DNA of 8,809 bases, taken from assembly GCA_017958935.1 (NCBI GenBank), contig JAGDBR010000255.1, positions 1 to 8,809 on the forward strand, in the 5' to 3' direction. The position numbers and the translations under genes are program-made. Shown in pieces: positions 1-8,623 of this stretch (position 1 is the stretch's first letter; the number at the start of each line of letters is the position of its first letter). Source of the DNA: Lachnospiraceae bacterium. GTDB taxonomy: Bacteria; Bacillota_A; Clostridia; Lachnospirales; Lachnospiraceae. The notes below the pieces were generated by a model that was not told the DNA's origin, searched no databases, and saw only the letters and a program-made list of their open reading frames with translations.

Positions 1-737
1 ATGAAATTCATGAACGCCCGTCCGAGGTTCTGATGGACCGCAGGCACGTCGGCTGCCGGGTCGAACGGGTCCGTGTCCGACGTGATCCGCCCGTCCTTCA
101 GCCGCACGATACGCGTCGCGTACTGCTCGGCCAGCTCCGGGTTGTGCGTGACCATGATGACGAGCCGGTCCTTCGCGACCTCTTTCAGAAGGTCCATGAC
201 CTGCAGGCTCGTCTCGCTGTCCAGAGCGCCCGTCGGCTCGTCCGCGAGCAGGATCTCGGGATCGTTCACGAGGGCTCGCGCGATCGCGACGCGCTGCATC
301 TGCCCGCCGGACAGCTGGTTCGGCCGCTTGTGGACGTGGTCGGACAGACCGACCCTGTCCAGCGCCTCCTTCGCCCGCCGCTTCCGCTCCTCCGGCGACA
401 CGCCGCTGATCGTCAGCGCGAGCTCGACGTTCGACAGGACCGACTGGTGCGGGATCAGGTTGTAGCTTTGGAACACGAAGCCGATCGTGTGGTTCCGGTA
501 GGAATCCCAGTCGCGGTCTTTATACTTGCGGGTCGAGACGTTGTTGATGATCAGCTCGCCGCTGTCGTACCGGTCCAGTCCGCCGACAATGTTGAGCAGC
601 GTCGTTTTCCCGGAGCCGGAAGGCCCCAGGATCGCGACGAACTCGTTGTCGCGGAAGCTGACGGAGATCCCGTCCAGCGCCCGCTGCGTCAGCGCGCCCG
701 TCGTATATTCTTTTCGGATGTCTTTCAGCTGAAGCAT
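1..737 (-). CDS. ABC transporter ATP-binding protein, MacB/LolD type (partial, runs off left edge)
   Basis: Nucleotide-binding domain of an ABC transporter; it would hydrolyse ATP on the cytoplasmic face to power a MacB/FtsX-type permease. An open frame of 245 codons reaches the window edge without a stop. All the family motifs are present: Walker A GPSGSGKT (residues 38-45), Q-loop Gln90, signature LSGGQ (142-146), Walker B ILLADE (162-167) and switch His198. The ATG at 737 is the first possible start because an in-frame TGA lies 18 bases upstream of it. The Shine-Dalgarno is weak: the only good AAAGGAG is about 30 bases upstream. The frame continues about 25 residues past the usual end of a stand-alone ATPase, into a stretch ending GRAFMNF. 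This resembles the linker of Clostridia proteins that carry the FtsX permease on the same chain, so a fused permease beyond the edge is likely but not seen. Substrate unknown. Confidence 0.93.
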   Translation of the reverse strand, partial: MLQLKDIRKEYTTGALTQRALDGISVSFRDNEFVAILGPSGSGKTTLLNIVGGLDRYDSGELIINNVSTRKYKDRDWDSYRNHTIGFVFQSYNLIPHQSVLSNVELALTISGVSPEERKRRAKEALDRVGLSDHVHKRPNQLSGGQMQRVAIARALVNDPEILLADEPTGALDSETSLQVMDLLKEVAKDRLVIMVTHNPELAEQYATRIVRLKDGRITSDTDPFDPAADVPAVHQNLGRAFMNF

Positions 738-779
738 GAGCTCGAATATCCGTCAGGAGTTCTGCGCGGCTCCTTTATT

Positions 780-1445
780 TTATGCGAGGATCCCGTCGCC
801 GGGATAGTTTCTGAAGATCTTTGCGGTCCGGTACAGATAGATCAGTTTCATGACGTACACGGCAAGTGTCCCGATCGCCGTCACAAACAGCGTCGCGATG
901 CCGAGCGGCGGCAGGATCAGCGTCACCAGGACGCTCCCGATCACCGCAAGCTGCATGCCCAGAAGCCATTTCCATAACGTCCTCCATTTATCGGAAAGGT
1001 CATGGCTGGCGCTGATGAGGATGTTCGCGTGCGCGTTGTATTCATGGTATTCGCCGAGGATCGATATCACCGCGGCCGGGACCGTCACGACAAGCGTCAG
1101 CGTCGCGTCTTCATCAGCAGGCGGAAGGAACAGCATGACGATCGATGCGGCCACGCCGATCAGCTCGAAGATGCCGGCGATCCGGTATTCATCGTCCTCC
1201 CCCGCGAGTTTGAACAGGATGAAGCCGTATGCCGCGCTGCAGACCGCGTTCAGGATGATCCCGGTGATATAGACGCCGGGCGCGTCCGGCTTCAGGGAAT
1301 CGTTCTTCATGAATCCCGCGATCGCGGCGGGAACGAAAAGCCAGAACAGGACCCAGAGCCACTTTCCGAGGGTCCTTGCCCGCTCGGACCTGTCTTTGCT
1401 GAGCGCATTTTCCGCGTCAGCGTTTTCCCATGGTGTTTCGTTCAT
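780..1445 (-). CDS. Multi-pass membrane protein of unknown function
   Basis: I do not recognise this 221-residue protein. It has a charged N-terminus of about 25 residues and then roughly six hydrophobic stretches: about 28-45, 57-81, 89-109, 116-136 and a long one at 160-205 that probably makes two passes. It ends in a short basic tail. There is no signal peptide, no catalytic motif and no soluble domain, so a structural, transport-accessory or sensing role in the cytoplasmic membrane is all that can be said. The ATG at 1445 is supported by GAGGGG eight bases upstream. The gene ends 42 bases before the ABC ATPase start, in the same direction and with no terminator between them, so they may share a transcript and act together. 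That link is inference from position only. Confidence 0.8.
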   Translation of the reverse strand: MNETPWENADAENALSKDRSERARTLGKWLWVLFWLFVPAAIAGFMKNDSLKPDAPGVYITGIILNAVCSAAYGFILFKLAGEDDEYRIAGIFELIGVAASIVMLFLPPADEDATLTLVVTVPAAVISILGEYHEYNAHANILISASHDLSDKWRTLWKWLLGMQLAVIGSVLVTLILPPLGIATLFVTAIGTLAVYVMKLIYLYRTAKIFRNYPGDGILA

Positions 1446-1504
1446 ATCCTTTTCCCCTCTTAATGACGGATGAGCGCCCGTTGTGCAGCCTTCCGTCCGT
1501 TTTT

Positions 1505-1533
1505 ATCATACTATAAGAATGTGAAAATAATAT
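1505..1533 (-). promoter_or_regulatory. Candidate sigma-A promoter for the membrane protein gene
   Basis: The 134-base gap between the acetyltransferase stop and the membrane protein start contains the most AT-rich patch of this part of the window. On the minus strand it holds a good -10 hexamer TATGAT (1505-1510). The hexamer 17 bases upstream, ATATTA (1528-1533), is a poor -35. This is the only plausible promoter between the two genes, and the weak -35 keeps the call tentative. Confidence 0.35.
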
Positions 1534-1579
1534 GGAGAAGGAGCGTGTCCTTTCATTTGCGTGCGCAGCCTTCGAGCGG

Positions 1580-2098
1580 TCATTCCAGCACCTTCTCGTA
1601 ATAGTAAAAATCGAACCACACGGTGCCTTCCGCCTGCGCATGCCGCGTTCCCCGGAAGGAAAAGCCCGTGCTTTCATAGAGGCGCTGCGCCGGCAGGTTG
1701 GATTTCAGCGTGTCCAGCCGGACCGCCTTCTTCCCGCTCTTTCTCACCTGCTCGACCGCTTTCTCGACCAGGATGCGGCCGACGCCTTTCCCCCGGTAGT
1801 CCGGGCAGACGGCAAGAAGGTGCAGGACCGCCGCTTCGTCGTTCGGAAGCGGTTCAGCCCAGGCGACCGGCTCGTAATCCGCGTCCTGGTGTAAGACGAT
1901 CGCGACGAGGCCGGCGACCCGGTCTTCATCCATCAGAAGGTACATCTCGCGGTCGTCGACGTACGCCTTCAGCGACGCGTCCGACGGATGCCAGCCGTAG
2001 ATCCAGCAGGCATGCTCCCGGATGCCCGGCGTCTTCTCAATGATCTCGATATATTTGCTTCTGACGGTCTCGAAATCGTCAGTCCGTACAAGCTGCAT
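1580..2098 (-). CDS. GNAT family N-acetyltransferase (second of a tandem pair)
   Basis: A 172-residue protein that should transfer an acetyl group from acetyl-CoA to an amine in the cytoplasm; substrate unknown. The core GNAT signature is clear: strand 4 LHLLAVCPD followed by the pyrophosphate-binding loop R102-G-K-G-V-G107 and helix 3. A motif B region, N134 through YESTGF (141-146), is typical of RimI-like members. It ends in an aromatic-rich strand (FYYYEK), as is usual for the fold. The N-terminal 35 residues, including CWIYGWHPSD, are less conserved and probably shape the acceptor site. The ATG at 2098 is supported by GGGAG seven bases upstream. It starts 25 bases after the preceding GNAT gene ends, so the two are very likely cotranscribed. 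The length is normal for a single-domain GNAT. Confidence 0.93.
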   Translation of the reverse strand: MQLVRTDDFETVRSKYIEIIEKTPGIREHACWIYGWHPSDASLKAYVDDREMYLLMDEDRVAGLVAIVLHQDADYEPVAWAEPLPNDEAAVLHLLAVCPDYRGKGVGRILVEKAVEQVRKSGKKAVRLDTLKSNLPAQRLYESTGFSFRGTRHAQAEGTVWFDFYYYEKVLE

Positions 2099-2123
2099 GT
2101 GTCCCGTCTCCCTGCATGCGGAT

Positions 2124-2582
2124 CTATCTGTGAACGTACATCCGCGTCATGTCCGGCTCGCCGTCCCCCTGCACCATGCAGAGGAACTCCCAGCCGTACC
2201 GTTCGTAAAAGCCGGTGTGGTCCGTCACGAGATAGACCGGCGAGATCCCCTTCGATTTCAGGTCGCTGACCGCCATCCCGAGCAGCTTCCCCGCGATCCC
2301 CCTGCACCGGTATGCTTCGTCCGTATACACGGCGCAGATGTTGGGCGACAGGTCTTTCCGGTCATGGAAGTCATTGTCGATGACGCCCAGTCCGCCGACG
2401 ATCCTGCCGCCGCACAGGCACAGATACCAGCCGTATTCCGTTTCCCGGTCCAGGTACGCTTCCATGCATTCCAGATACGCCTCTTCCGGCACGCCCCACT
2501 TCCCGTGGAACCACGCCGCGGCGGTCTGCTTCAGCTCCGGCACTTCCCGTAAGGTGACATAAGTAAACGTTTCCAAATCCAT
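2124..2582 (-). CDS. GNAT family N-acetyltransferase (first of a tandem pair)
   Basis: A 152-residue single-domain GNAT, expected to use acetyl-CoA; acceptor unknown. Seen directly: strand 4 ICAVYTDEAYRCRG, with the acetyl-CoA loop R92-C-R-G-I-A-G98, then helix 3 and the motif B tail FYERYGW (125-131). It is followed by a short C-terminal strand (MTRMYV). The frame is open upstream to 2750, but that extension crosses the promoter and terminator and has no family similarity, so I start at the ATG at 2582. One oddity concerns this start: AAAGGGG ends only one base before that ATG but sits seven bases before a TTG two codons later (2576), so initiation may be at the TTG. The two acetyltransferases differ in sequence and are not a recent duplication. 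The gene ends in TAG. Confidence 0.93.
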   Translation of the reverse strand: MDLETFTYVTLREVPELKQTAAAWFHGKWGVPEEAYLECMEAYLDRETEYGWYLCLCGGRIVGGLGVIDNDFHDRKDLSPNICAVYTDEAYRCRGIAGKLLGMAVSDLKSKGISPVYLVTDHTGFYERYGWEFLCMVQGDGEPDMTRMYVHR

Positions 2583-2612
2583 TCCCCTTTGAAACGATCT
2601 TCTCCCTTTTAT

Positions 2613-2641
2613 ATTATCCGAGAAAAGTACGCATTCCGCAA
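2613..2641 (-). promoter_or_regulatory. Sigma-A-type promoter of the GNAT gene pair
   Basis: On the minus strand TTGCGG (2636-2641) and GATAAT (2613-2618) are separated by 17 bases, the optimal spacing. They lie just after the terminator of the preceding operon and about 30 bases before the first GNAT start. The patch is AT-rich in an otherwise GC-rich window. No clear operator is visible. Confidence 0.7.
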
Positions 2642-2651
2642 GCCCATTATG

Positions 2652-2680
2652 AAAAAAAGCCCGGGCCGAACGGCCCGGAC
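2652..2680 (-). terminator. Intrinsic terminator ending the atp-PAP2 operon
   Basis: Read on the minus strand, a nine-base-pair GC-rich stem (GTCCGGGCC / GGCCCGGGC, one G-U pair) closes a four-base loop GTTC and is followed at once by seven T residues (plus-strand 2652-2658). It begins 30 bases after the PAP2 stop. There is no T tract on the other side, so it works only for minus-strand transcripts. Confidence 0.93.
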
Positions 2681-2710
2681 TGTAGGCGGATGATGCGGTC
2701 TTTTTCAGTT

Positions 2711-3406
2711 TCAGCGCCTGCTGTTTGCGAACTCCTTCCCGGGGTCCCACTTGTTGACGAGCCAGTAGCAGAGCAGGGAGATACCGATGCCGCTCGGGAC
2801 GTCCAGGAAATAGTGCTGCTTCGTGAAGACCGTCGAGAGGCTGATCAGGATCGCCATCACGAGGGAGTAAATCTTGAAGCCTTTCGAGATCTCGGGCTGT
2901 TTACGCACGCCGAGATAGCAGTACATGCTGATCAGGCAGTGATAGGACGGGAAGAGGTTGAACGCGAGCGTTCCGCCGTCCGCCCCGTAGACCATCGCGA
3001 GAAGGCCGTTCAGCAGGCCCGGCTTGTCGGCGAAGCCCATCAGCCCTTCCTTCGCGCGGTCCATGTACGTCGGCAGGAAGACGAAGAACAGGAAGCCCAC
3101 GATGTAGGCGAGCGACAGTCCGATGATGTAGTTCTTGAAATGCGCCTTCTTCGTCAGGGACACCGCGAGCGGACCGCATATCCAGAACACGTACGAGAAC
3201 AGGTAGATGATCACGAAGACCGGGATCAGCGGGATCCTGTCGTCAATGAACGGCACCTTGCACTCCCAGGCGCGGTCGATCGTGCCCAGCACGCGGCTTA
3301 AGAAATCGCCGAGACGGTACATCCCGTACTGAAGCCCGAAATACACGAAAGCCAGGATCCAGCCGTACCGCGGGATCGCCTTGATCTTGTCCCATAACCG
3401 TTTCAT
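2711..3406 (-). CDS. PAP2-family integral membrane phosphatase / phosphotransferase
   Basis: A 231-residue membrane protein of the PAP2 (type 2 phosphatidic acid phosphatase) superfamily, closest by eye to the branch related to inositol phosphorylceramide synthase. Such proteins remove or transfer phosphate-linked head groups on lipids. About six hydrophobic segments are visible (about 15-33, 58-84, 92-112, 130-166, 178-195 and 203-218). The second active-site motif is P153-S-Y-H156. The third is S191-T-x5-H198-x3-D202, which keeps the catalytic His and Asp, but the Arg of the usual SR pair is Thr. The N-terminal K-x6-RP motif is not evident. The start is supported by AAAGGAA nine bases upstream. 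It follows atpC by 42 bases with no terminator, and the operon's only terminator lies after it, so it is probably cotranscribed with the ATP synthase genes. Lipid substrate unknown. Confidence 0.88.
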   Translation of the reverse strand: MKRLWDKIKAIPRYGWILAFVYFGLQYGMYRLGDFLSRVLGTIDRAWECKVPFIDDRIPLIPVFVIIYLFSYVFWICGPLAVSLTKKAHFKNYIIGLSLAYIVGFLFFVFLPTYMDRAKEGLMGFADKPGLLNGLLAMVYGADGGTLAFNLFPSYHCLISMYCYLGVRKQPEISKGFKIYSLVMAILISLSTVFTKQHYFLDVPSGIGISLLCYWLVNKWDPGKEFANSRR

Positions 3407-3448
3407 ACGCTCGTCTTCCTTTCGCTGCCGGCGTTTCTGCAGGTGCTG

Positions 3449-4386
<938 letters not shown>

Positions 4387-4389
4387 CTA
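4387..4389 (-). other. Premature TAG (codon 303) in atpD
   Basis: The frame reads ACG TAG GTC in place of the family's Thr-Ser-Val. A single C-to-A change from TCG would produce it. Strongly conserved beta sequence continues on both sides in the same frame. Confidence 0.95.
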
Positions 4390-4917
<528 letters not shown>

Positions 4918-4920
4918 TTA
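4918..4920 (-). other. Premature TAA (codon 126) in atpD
   Basis: The frame reads TCT TAA GAG where the family has Ser-(Tyr/Phe)-Glu. A single C-to-A or T-to-A change from a Tyr codon would explain it; from a Phe codon two changes are needed. The stop lies 33 codons before the Walker A motif and sits in the centre of a 12-base perfect palindrome (4914-4925). Confidence 0.95.
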
Positions 4921-5291
4921 AGAGGGCGCCGCGAGGTAGATCGGCTTCCGGTGCGAGTCATCCTGTAAAGGACCGCCTTCGTCGATCGGCTCGCCGAACA
5001 CGTTGAACAGGCGGCCGAGCACCGCTTCGCCGACCGGCACCGTGATCGGGCCGCCCTCCCGGTACACCGGAAGATCCCTGCACAGGCCTTCGCTCGGGCT
5101 CAGCATCAGGCACCGGACCATGCCGTCCCCGATATGCTGCGCGGCCTCCATGACGCGGCGCTCGCGGCCGGTCCTGACATATAGTTTTTCACGAAGCTTC
5201 GGCAGCTGTCCCTCCGGAAACAGGACGTCCACGACCGGGCCGTTCACGCCGGCGATCCTGCCGGCAGGCTGCGTATCCGCTGCGGTACCCA

Positions 5292-6200
5292 TCATGACCC
5301 TAAAGCCTCCCTTTTCTGCTTTTCTCTTTTGGCGCGCAGCGCCTTCGCCCCGGACGAGATCTCGGTGATCTCGCGCGTGATCGCCGCCTGGCGGACGTTG
5401 TTGTATTCGATCCGCAGCTGCTTCAGCATGTCCTCCGCGTTGTTTCCCGCGGTCTGCATGGCCTCCATGCGCGCGCTCTGCTCGCTGCTGTAGCTTTCGA
5501 CGAGGGCGCTGTAGAGGAAGCCTGTCAGATACGACGGGACGATGCCGTTCAGCACCGTGTCGGGATCCGGGGAATACTCCTTCCCGAACGGGGAAGGCTC
5601 CTGCTCACTCGCGTAGAACGCGCTCTTCTCCAGCGGCAGGAGGCACTGTTTTTTACAGGTGTTCGGCCGTCCGTTATGGAAGACCGTATAGATGACGTTG
5701 ATCTCGTCGACCTCGCCCTCGTTGTAAGCCTCCAGCAGGAACTGGCAGATCTTCCGGGCCTCATGGATCGTCGGGAACGCCGCGGGACAGTTGAAGTCCT
5801 TCGCCAGCGCCGCTTTCCCGTTCGCAAAATACCGGCGGCCGTACTCGCCGACCGGATACAGGACGGTCCCGCGGCCCGAGGCGATCTCCTCCTCGGCCAT
5901 CCGGATCGCCTCGCGGTTGTAGTTGCCCGCAAGGCCTTTGTCGGCCGTGATCAGGACGAGCGCCTGCTTCCGGATGCCTTCATCGGCTTCATTCCGGAAA
6001 TACCGGTTCTTCGTCTCCGGGAAATACAGCAGCAGTTCGCCGATCTCGCCGCGCAGTGCGTCGAAATACGGCTTCGTGCCCTCCAGTCCGGCCTTCGCCT
6101 TCCGCATTTTCACCGAAGAGATCATGAACATGGCATCCGTCACTTTTTTCGTGTCGGTGATGCTGCCGATCCGGATCCTGAGTTCCGACGCACTCGCCAT
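5292..6200 (-). CDS. atpG: F-type ATP synthase gamma subunit
   Basis: Gamma is the rotating central shaft that links the c-ring to the alpha3beta3 head. The 302-residue protein is full length, slightly longer than the usual 285-295. The N-terminal helix ELRIRIGSITDTKKVTDAMFMISSVKMRKA (about 5-34) and the C-terminal helix (about 240-298, with ARMEAMQTAGNNAEDML and ITREITEISSGAKAL) are the two conserved parts forming the coiled-coil shaft. The middle Rossmann-like part has the expected ITADKGLAGNYN stretch. The ATG at 6200 has a strong AAAGGAGGG just before it. A 69-base GC-rich gap separates it from the atpA stop, and its TGA overlaps the atpD ATG. There is no sign of damage, which contrasts with atpD directly downstream. 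Confidence 0.97.
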   Translation of the reverse strand: MASASELRIRIGSITDTKKVTDAMFMISSVKMRKAKAGLEGTKPYFDALRGEIGELLLYFPETKNRYFRNEADEGIRKQALVLITADKGLAGNYNREAIRMAEEEIASGRGTVLYPVGEYGRRYFANGKAALAKDFNCPAAFPTIHEARKICQFLLEAYNEGEVDEINVIYTVFHNGRPNTCKKQCLLPLEKSAFYASEQEPSPFGKEYSPDPDTVLNGIVPSYLTGFLYSALVESYSSEQSARMEAMQTAGNNAEDMLKQLRIEYNNVRQAAITREITEISSGAKALRAKREKQKREALGS

Positions 6201-6269
6201 GATTCCCTCCTTTCCGCGAAAATGCCCTTGTTTCAGCCGCCGCCCGCCGTACGCGCCGCGGCAATGCGT

Positions 6270-8051
6270 TTATTCCTGCCCCAGCAGGTCGAAGTACTCC
6301 GCGGCGTCGCGGACCGTACGTTCTTTCAGTTCTTCGCTGTATTCCGTGCTGTTCTGCAGGCTCAGCACGCAGTGGTAATGGTTCTTCCGGAACCAGTCGA
6401 GCAGATCCCGCTTCACTTCCGGGATCCTGCGCACCGGCACCTGCATGAAAAAGCGCTCGCGGACCGACAGCAGCAGGACGATCTGCTCCCACAGCTCCAT
6501 CGGCTGCCCGTTCGGCTGCCGCAGAAGCTGCATCAGGCCGGCGCCGTATTTCAGCTGCCGCGTCGTCTGCTCGTCCAGGTCGCTCCCGAACTGCGCGAAT
6601 ACCTGCATCTCGCGGTACTGCGCAAGATCCAGCCGCAGCGTGCTCACCGACTTCTTCATCATGCCGGTCTGCGCCGCACTGCCGACACGCGAGACCGAAA
6701 GGCCCACGTTGACCGCCGGGCGCTGCCCCGCGTAGAACTGTTCGCTGTCCAGGAAGATCTGGCCGTCCGTGATCGAGATGATGTTCGTCGGGATGTAGGC
6801 CGACACGTCGCCTGCCTGCGTCTCGACGATCGGGAGCGCGGTCATGCTGCCGCCGCCCCGCTTGTCGGACAGCTGGGCGGAGCGCTCCAGCAGCCTCGAA
6901 TGCAGGTAGAACACGTCGCCGGGATAGGCTTCGCGTCCGGGCGCCCGCTCCAACAGCAGGCTGATCGTGCGGTAGGCGACCGCGTGCTTCGACAGGTCGT
7001 CATAGACGATCAGCGTGTCGCGGCCGTGCTCCATGAAGTATTCCGCGACGGCGCAGCCCGCGTAAGGCGCGATGTACTGCAGCGCCGCGGGGTCGCTCGC
7101 CGGCGAAGACACGATGACCGTGTATTCCATGGCGCCGCCCTTCTCGAGCATGCTCACGACCTTCGCGACCGAGCTCGCTTTCTGGCTGATCGCCACGTAC
7201 ACGCAGACGACGTTCTTCCCCTTCTGGTTCAGGATCGTATCGACGGCGATCGACGTCTTTCCGGTCTGCCTGTCGCCGATGATCAGCTCGCGCTGCCCTC
7301 TGCCGATCGGGAACATCGCGTCGATCGCGAGGATCCCGGTCTCCAGCGGCCGGTAGACGGACCGCCGCTCCATGATGCCGGGGGCCGGCCGCTCGACCGG
7401 ATAATAGGTCTTCGCGCGGATCTCGCCCTTTCCGTCGACAGGGCTGCCCAGCGGGTCGATCATGCGTCCGAGGATCTGGTTGCTGATTGGGATGCCGGCC
7501 GTCCGCTTCGTGTTCACGACGCGGGAGCCCGCGGTGATCTCGGACGCGTCCCCGAACAGAATGATGCCCGTCGTTCCGTCCGAACGCAGGTCCTGCACCA
7601 TGCCCTTGATGCCGCACTCGAACAGCACGACCGTCCCGTAGGAGGCGTCGTGCAGCCCTTCGATCACGGCAATGCCGTCGCCGACCGTCAGGACCTTGCC
7701 GACCTTCTGGTAGCCCGCGTCCAGGTCGAAGCGGCCGATGTCTTCCCGGAGCAGGGAGATCATGTCGCCCTGTTCCTTCTGCTGCGGCAGGCGCTGGAAG
7801 GAACGCCTCAGCTGCCGGATGCGGCCCAGGGCCGTCCAGTCATAGTTGTCGTCCCCGACGAAGATATTGAACCCCTCCACGACCGAAGGATCGCGGATCA
7901 CGGTCAGTTCGACGTTCTCGTTGCGGTATTTCTTCGCCATGAACGCGCGGATCCGCTCCCGCTGCTCGGCCGTCGGCGGAACAAGGCAGCGGATCTCGGC
8001 CGTGAGGGCTTTCGGGGTCTTGACGCCCTGGTCAAAGCCTTCGTTCATCAT
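6270..8051 (-). CDS. atpA: Fusion of ATP synthase delta C-terminal domain with alpha subunit
   Basis: A 593-residue protein, about 90 longer than normal alpha. Residues about 97-593 are a complete alpha subunit: N-terminal helix MISLLREDIGRF, beta-barrel, P-loop GDRQTGKT (259-266), VYDDLSKHAVAYR, the arginine finger Arg455 in SVSRVGSAAQ, and the C-terminal helical domain. Alpha supplies the non-catalytic sites of F1. Residues about 14-90 match the C-terminal domain of delta, the stator part that binds the b stalk. No stop separates the two parts. The start overlaps the atpF stop (ATGATGA), with GGGAG eight bases upstream. No other delta sequence is present, so the delta N-terminal helical domain, which normally caps alpha, is missing. 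An internal ATG at codon 97 with AAGGAA nine bases before it could also yield a normal-length alpha. Confidence 0.95.
   Translation of the reverse strand: MMNEGFDQGVKTPKALTAEIRCLVPPTAEQRERIRAFMAKKYRNENVELTVIRDPSVVEGFNIFVGDDNYDWTALGRIRQLRRSFQRLPQQKEQGDMISLLREDIGRFDLDAGYQKVGKVLTVGDGIAVIEGLHDASYGTVVLFECGIKGMVQDLRSDGTTGIILFGDASEITAGSRVVNTKRTAGIPISNQILGRMIDPLGSPVDGKGEIRAKTYYPVERPAPGIMERRSVYRPLETGILAIDAMFPIGRGQRELIIGDRQTGKTSIAVDTILNQKGKNVVCVYVAISQKASSVAKVVSMLEKGGAMEYTVIVSSPASDPAALQYIAPYAGCAVAEYFMEHGRDTLIVYDDLSKHAVAYRTISLLLERAPGREAYPGDVFYLHSRLLERSAQLSDKRGGGSMTALPIVETQAGDVSAYIPTNIISITDGQIFLDSEQFYAGQRPAVNVGLSVSRVGSAAQTGMMKKSVSTLRLDLAQYREMQVFAQFGSDLDEQTTRQLKYGAGLMQLLRQPNGQPMELWEQIVLLLSVRERFFMQVPVRRIPEVKRDLLDWFRKNHYHCVLSLQNSTEYSEELKERTVRDAAEYFDLLGQE
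7763..7778 (-). promoter_or_regulatory. Possible internal ribosome binding site and start for unfused alpha
   Basis: Within the fusion gene the minus strand has AAGGAA (7773-7778) nine bases before an in-frame ATG (7761-7763, codon 97). This falls exactly where a normal alpha subunit would begin. Use of this start would give a 497-residue alpha without the delta part. The match may be chance, since it lies in a Gln/Lys/Glu-rich linker. Confidence 0.35.
7782..8012 (-). other. Delta (OSCP) C-terminal domain segment within atpA
   Basis: Residues 14-90 of the fusion align by eye with the last 75 residues of bacterial delta: TAEIRCLVPPTAEQRERI for the first strand and helix, then VELTVIRDPSVVEG, then FVGDDNYD and the GRIRQL helix. 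The family hallmarks G60, G66-D67, D71 and G76-R77 are kept; the usual Ser after Asp71 is replaced (DWTALGR instead of DxSvrGR). Confidence 0.88.
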
Positions 8052-8563
8052 CTGCGTTTCTCCCTGCCGGAAGCAGCCTCTTTCTCGGCCTTCTCCAGGA
8101 ACTCGTCATAGAGCGCGTGCGTCCGCTCTTCGCTCTCGGTCCCGCTGACCAGCTTCTGCGCGGCGGCGATGACCAGCTCGCTGATCTCGGTCTGCGCGGA
8201 CTCCAGGATCTGCTTCTTGCGCGTTTCCGCATCGGTCTCCGCGTTTCGCACGATCTTCTCCGCCTGTTCCTTCGCATTGTCGAGATAGGCTTTCGCCGCG
8301 TCCGCCGCTTCCTTTTCGGCAGCGGTCTTCAGCGCGGCGACCTCTTCGTTCGCGCGGGCCAGCTTCTCTTCGTATTCTTCTTTCAGGATCTCGTTCTCCT
8401 GCGCCTGCTTCTCGTTTGCCGACGCCTGTTCTTCGAAGCGTCTTCTCCGGTCTTCCATGAACTTGCTGACCGGTTTGAACAGGATCAGCGTCAGGCCGCC
8501 GGCGAGGATCACGAAATTCAGCATGTGCAGCAGGATCTGCACGATATCAATGTTCAGCGGCAT
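8048..8563 (-). CDS. atpF: F-type ATP synthase b subunit
   Basis: Subunit b is the membrane-anchored peripheral stalk that holds F1 still against rotation. An N-terminal membrane helix (about residues 5-29) is followed by a charged cytoplasmic coiled coil (about 33-150) rich in Glu, Lys and Ala, and by a terminal segment (SELVIAAAQKLV and beyond) that normally meets delta. I choose the ATG at 8563 (171 residues) because GAGAGGG lies eight bases upstream. A GTG at 8572 would add three residues, but the ribosome site would almost touch it. Length is normal and there is no delta domain fused to its end, unlike the b-delta fusion of mycobacteria. The TGA overlaps the start of the delta-alpha fusion by four bases. 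The 60-base gap from atpE contains short GC-rich inverted repeats. Confidence 0.95.
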   Translation of the reverse strand: MPLNIDIVQILLHMLNFVILAGGLTLILFKPVSKFMEDRRRRFEEQASANEKQAQENEILKEEYEEKLARANEEVAALKTAAEKEAADAAKAYLDNAKEQAEKIVRNAETDAETRKKQILESAQTEISELVIAAAQKLVSGTESEERTHALYDEFLEKAEKEAASGREKRR

Positions 8564-8623
8564 ATCGAACACCCTCTCTTTGTAGAGGCGCCTCGGACGT
8601 ACGGTCCTTGCGGCGCGCCGTCA

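Noticed and set aside
33..977. 314-codon open frame on the plus strand
   Set aside because: It is antisense to the ABC ATPase and membrane protein genes, with biased Arg/Val/Asp composition and no motif.
1417..1677. 86-codon minus-strand frame in the gap before the membrane protein gene
   Set aside because: It overlaps the end of the second GNAT gene and the start of the next gene, has no motif, and spans the likely promoter.
2583..2750. 56-residue N-terminal extension of the first GNAT protein
   Set aside because: It would run through the terminator hairpin and promoter, and has no family similarity.
6201..6269. GC-rich inverted repeats between atpA and atpG as a terminator
   Set aside because: No T tract follows, and a strong ribosome site and atpG follow directly, so it is at most an mRNA processing structure.
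5676..8111. 811-codon open frame on the plus strand opposite atpA and atpG
   Set aside because: It is a shadow: Arg/Asp/His-rich, no recognisable domain, and lies opposite genes with strong family matches. Long antisense frames are common in GC-rich DNA.
8573..8623. Nested inverted repeats (GGCGC / GGAC) between atpE and atpF
   Set aside because: Short stems expected by chance in GC-rich sequence, with no T tract; a role in differential expression of c cannot be supported from sequence alone.
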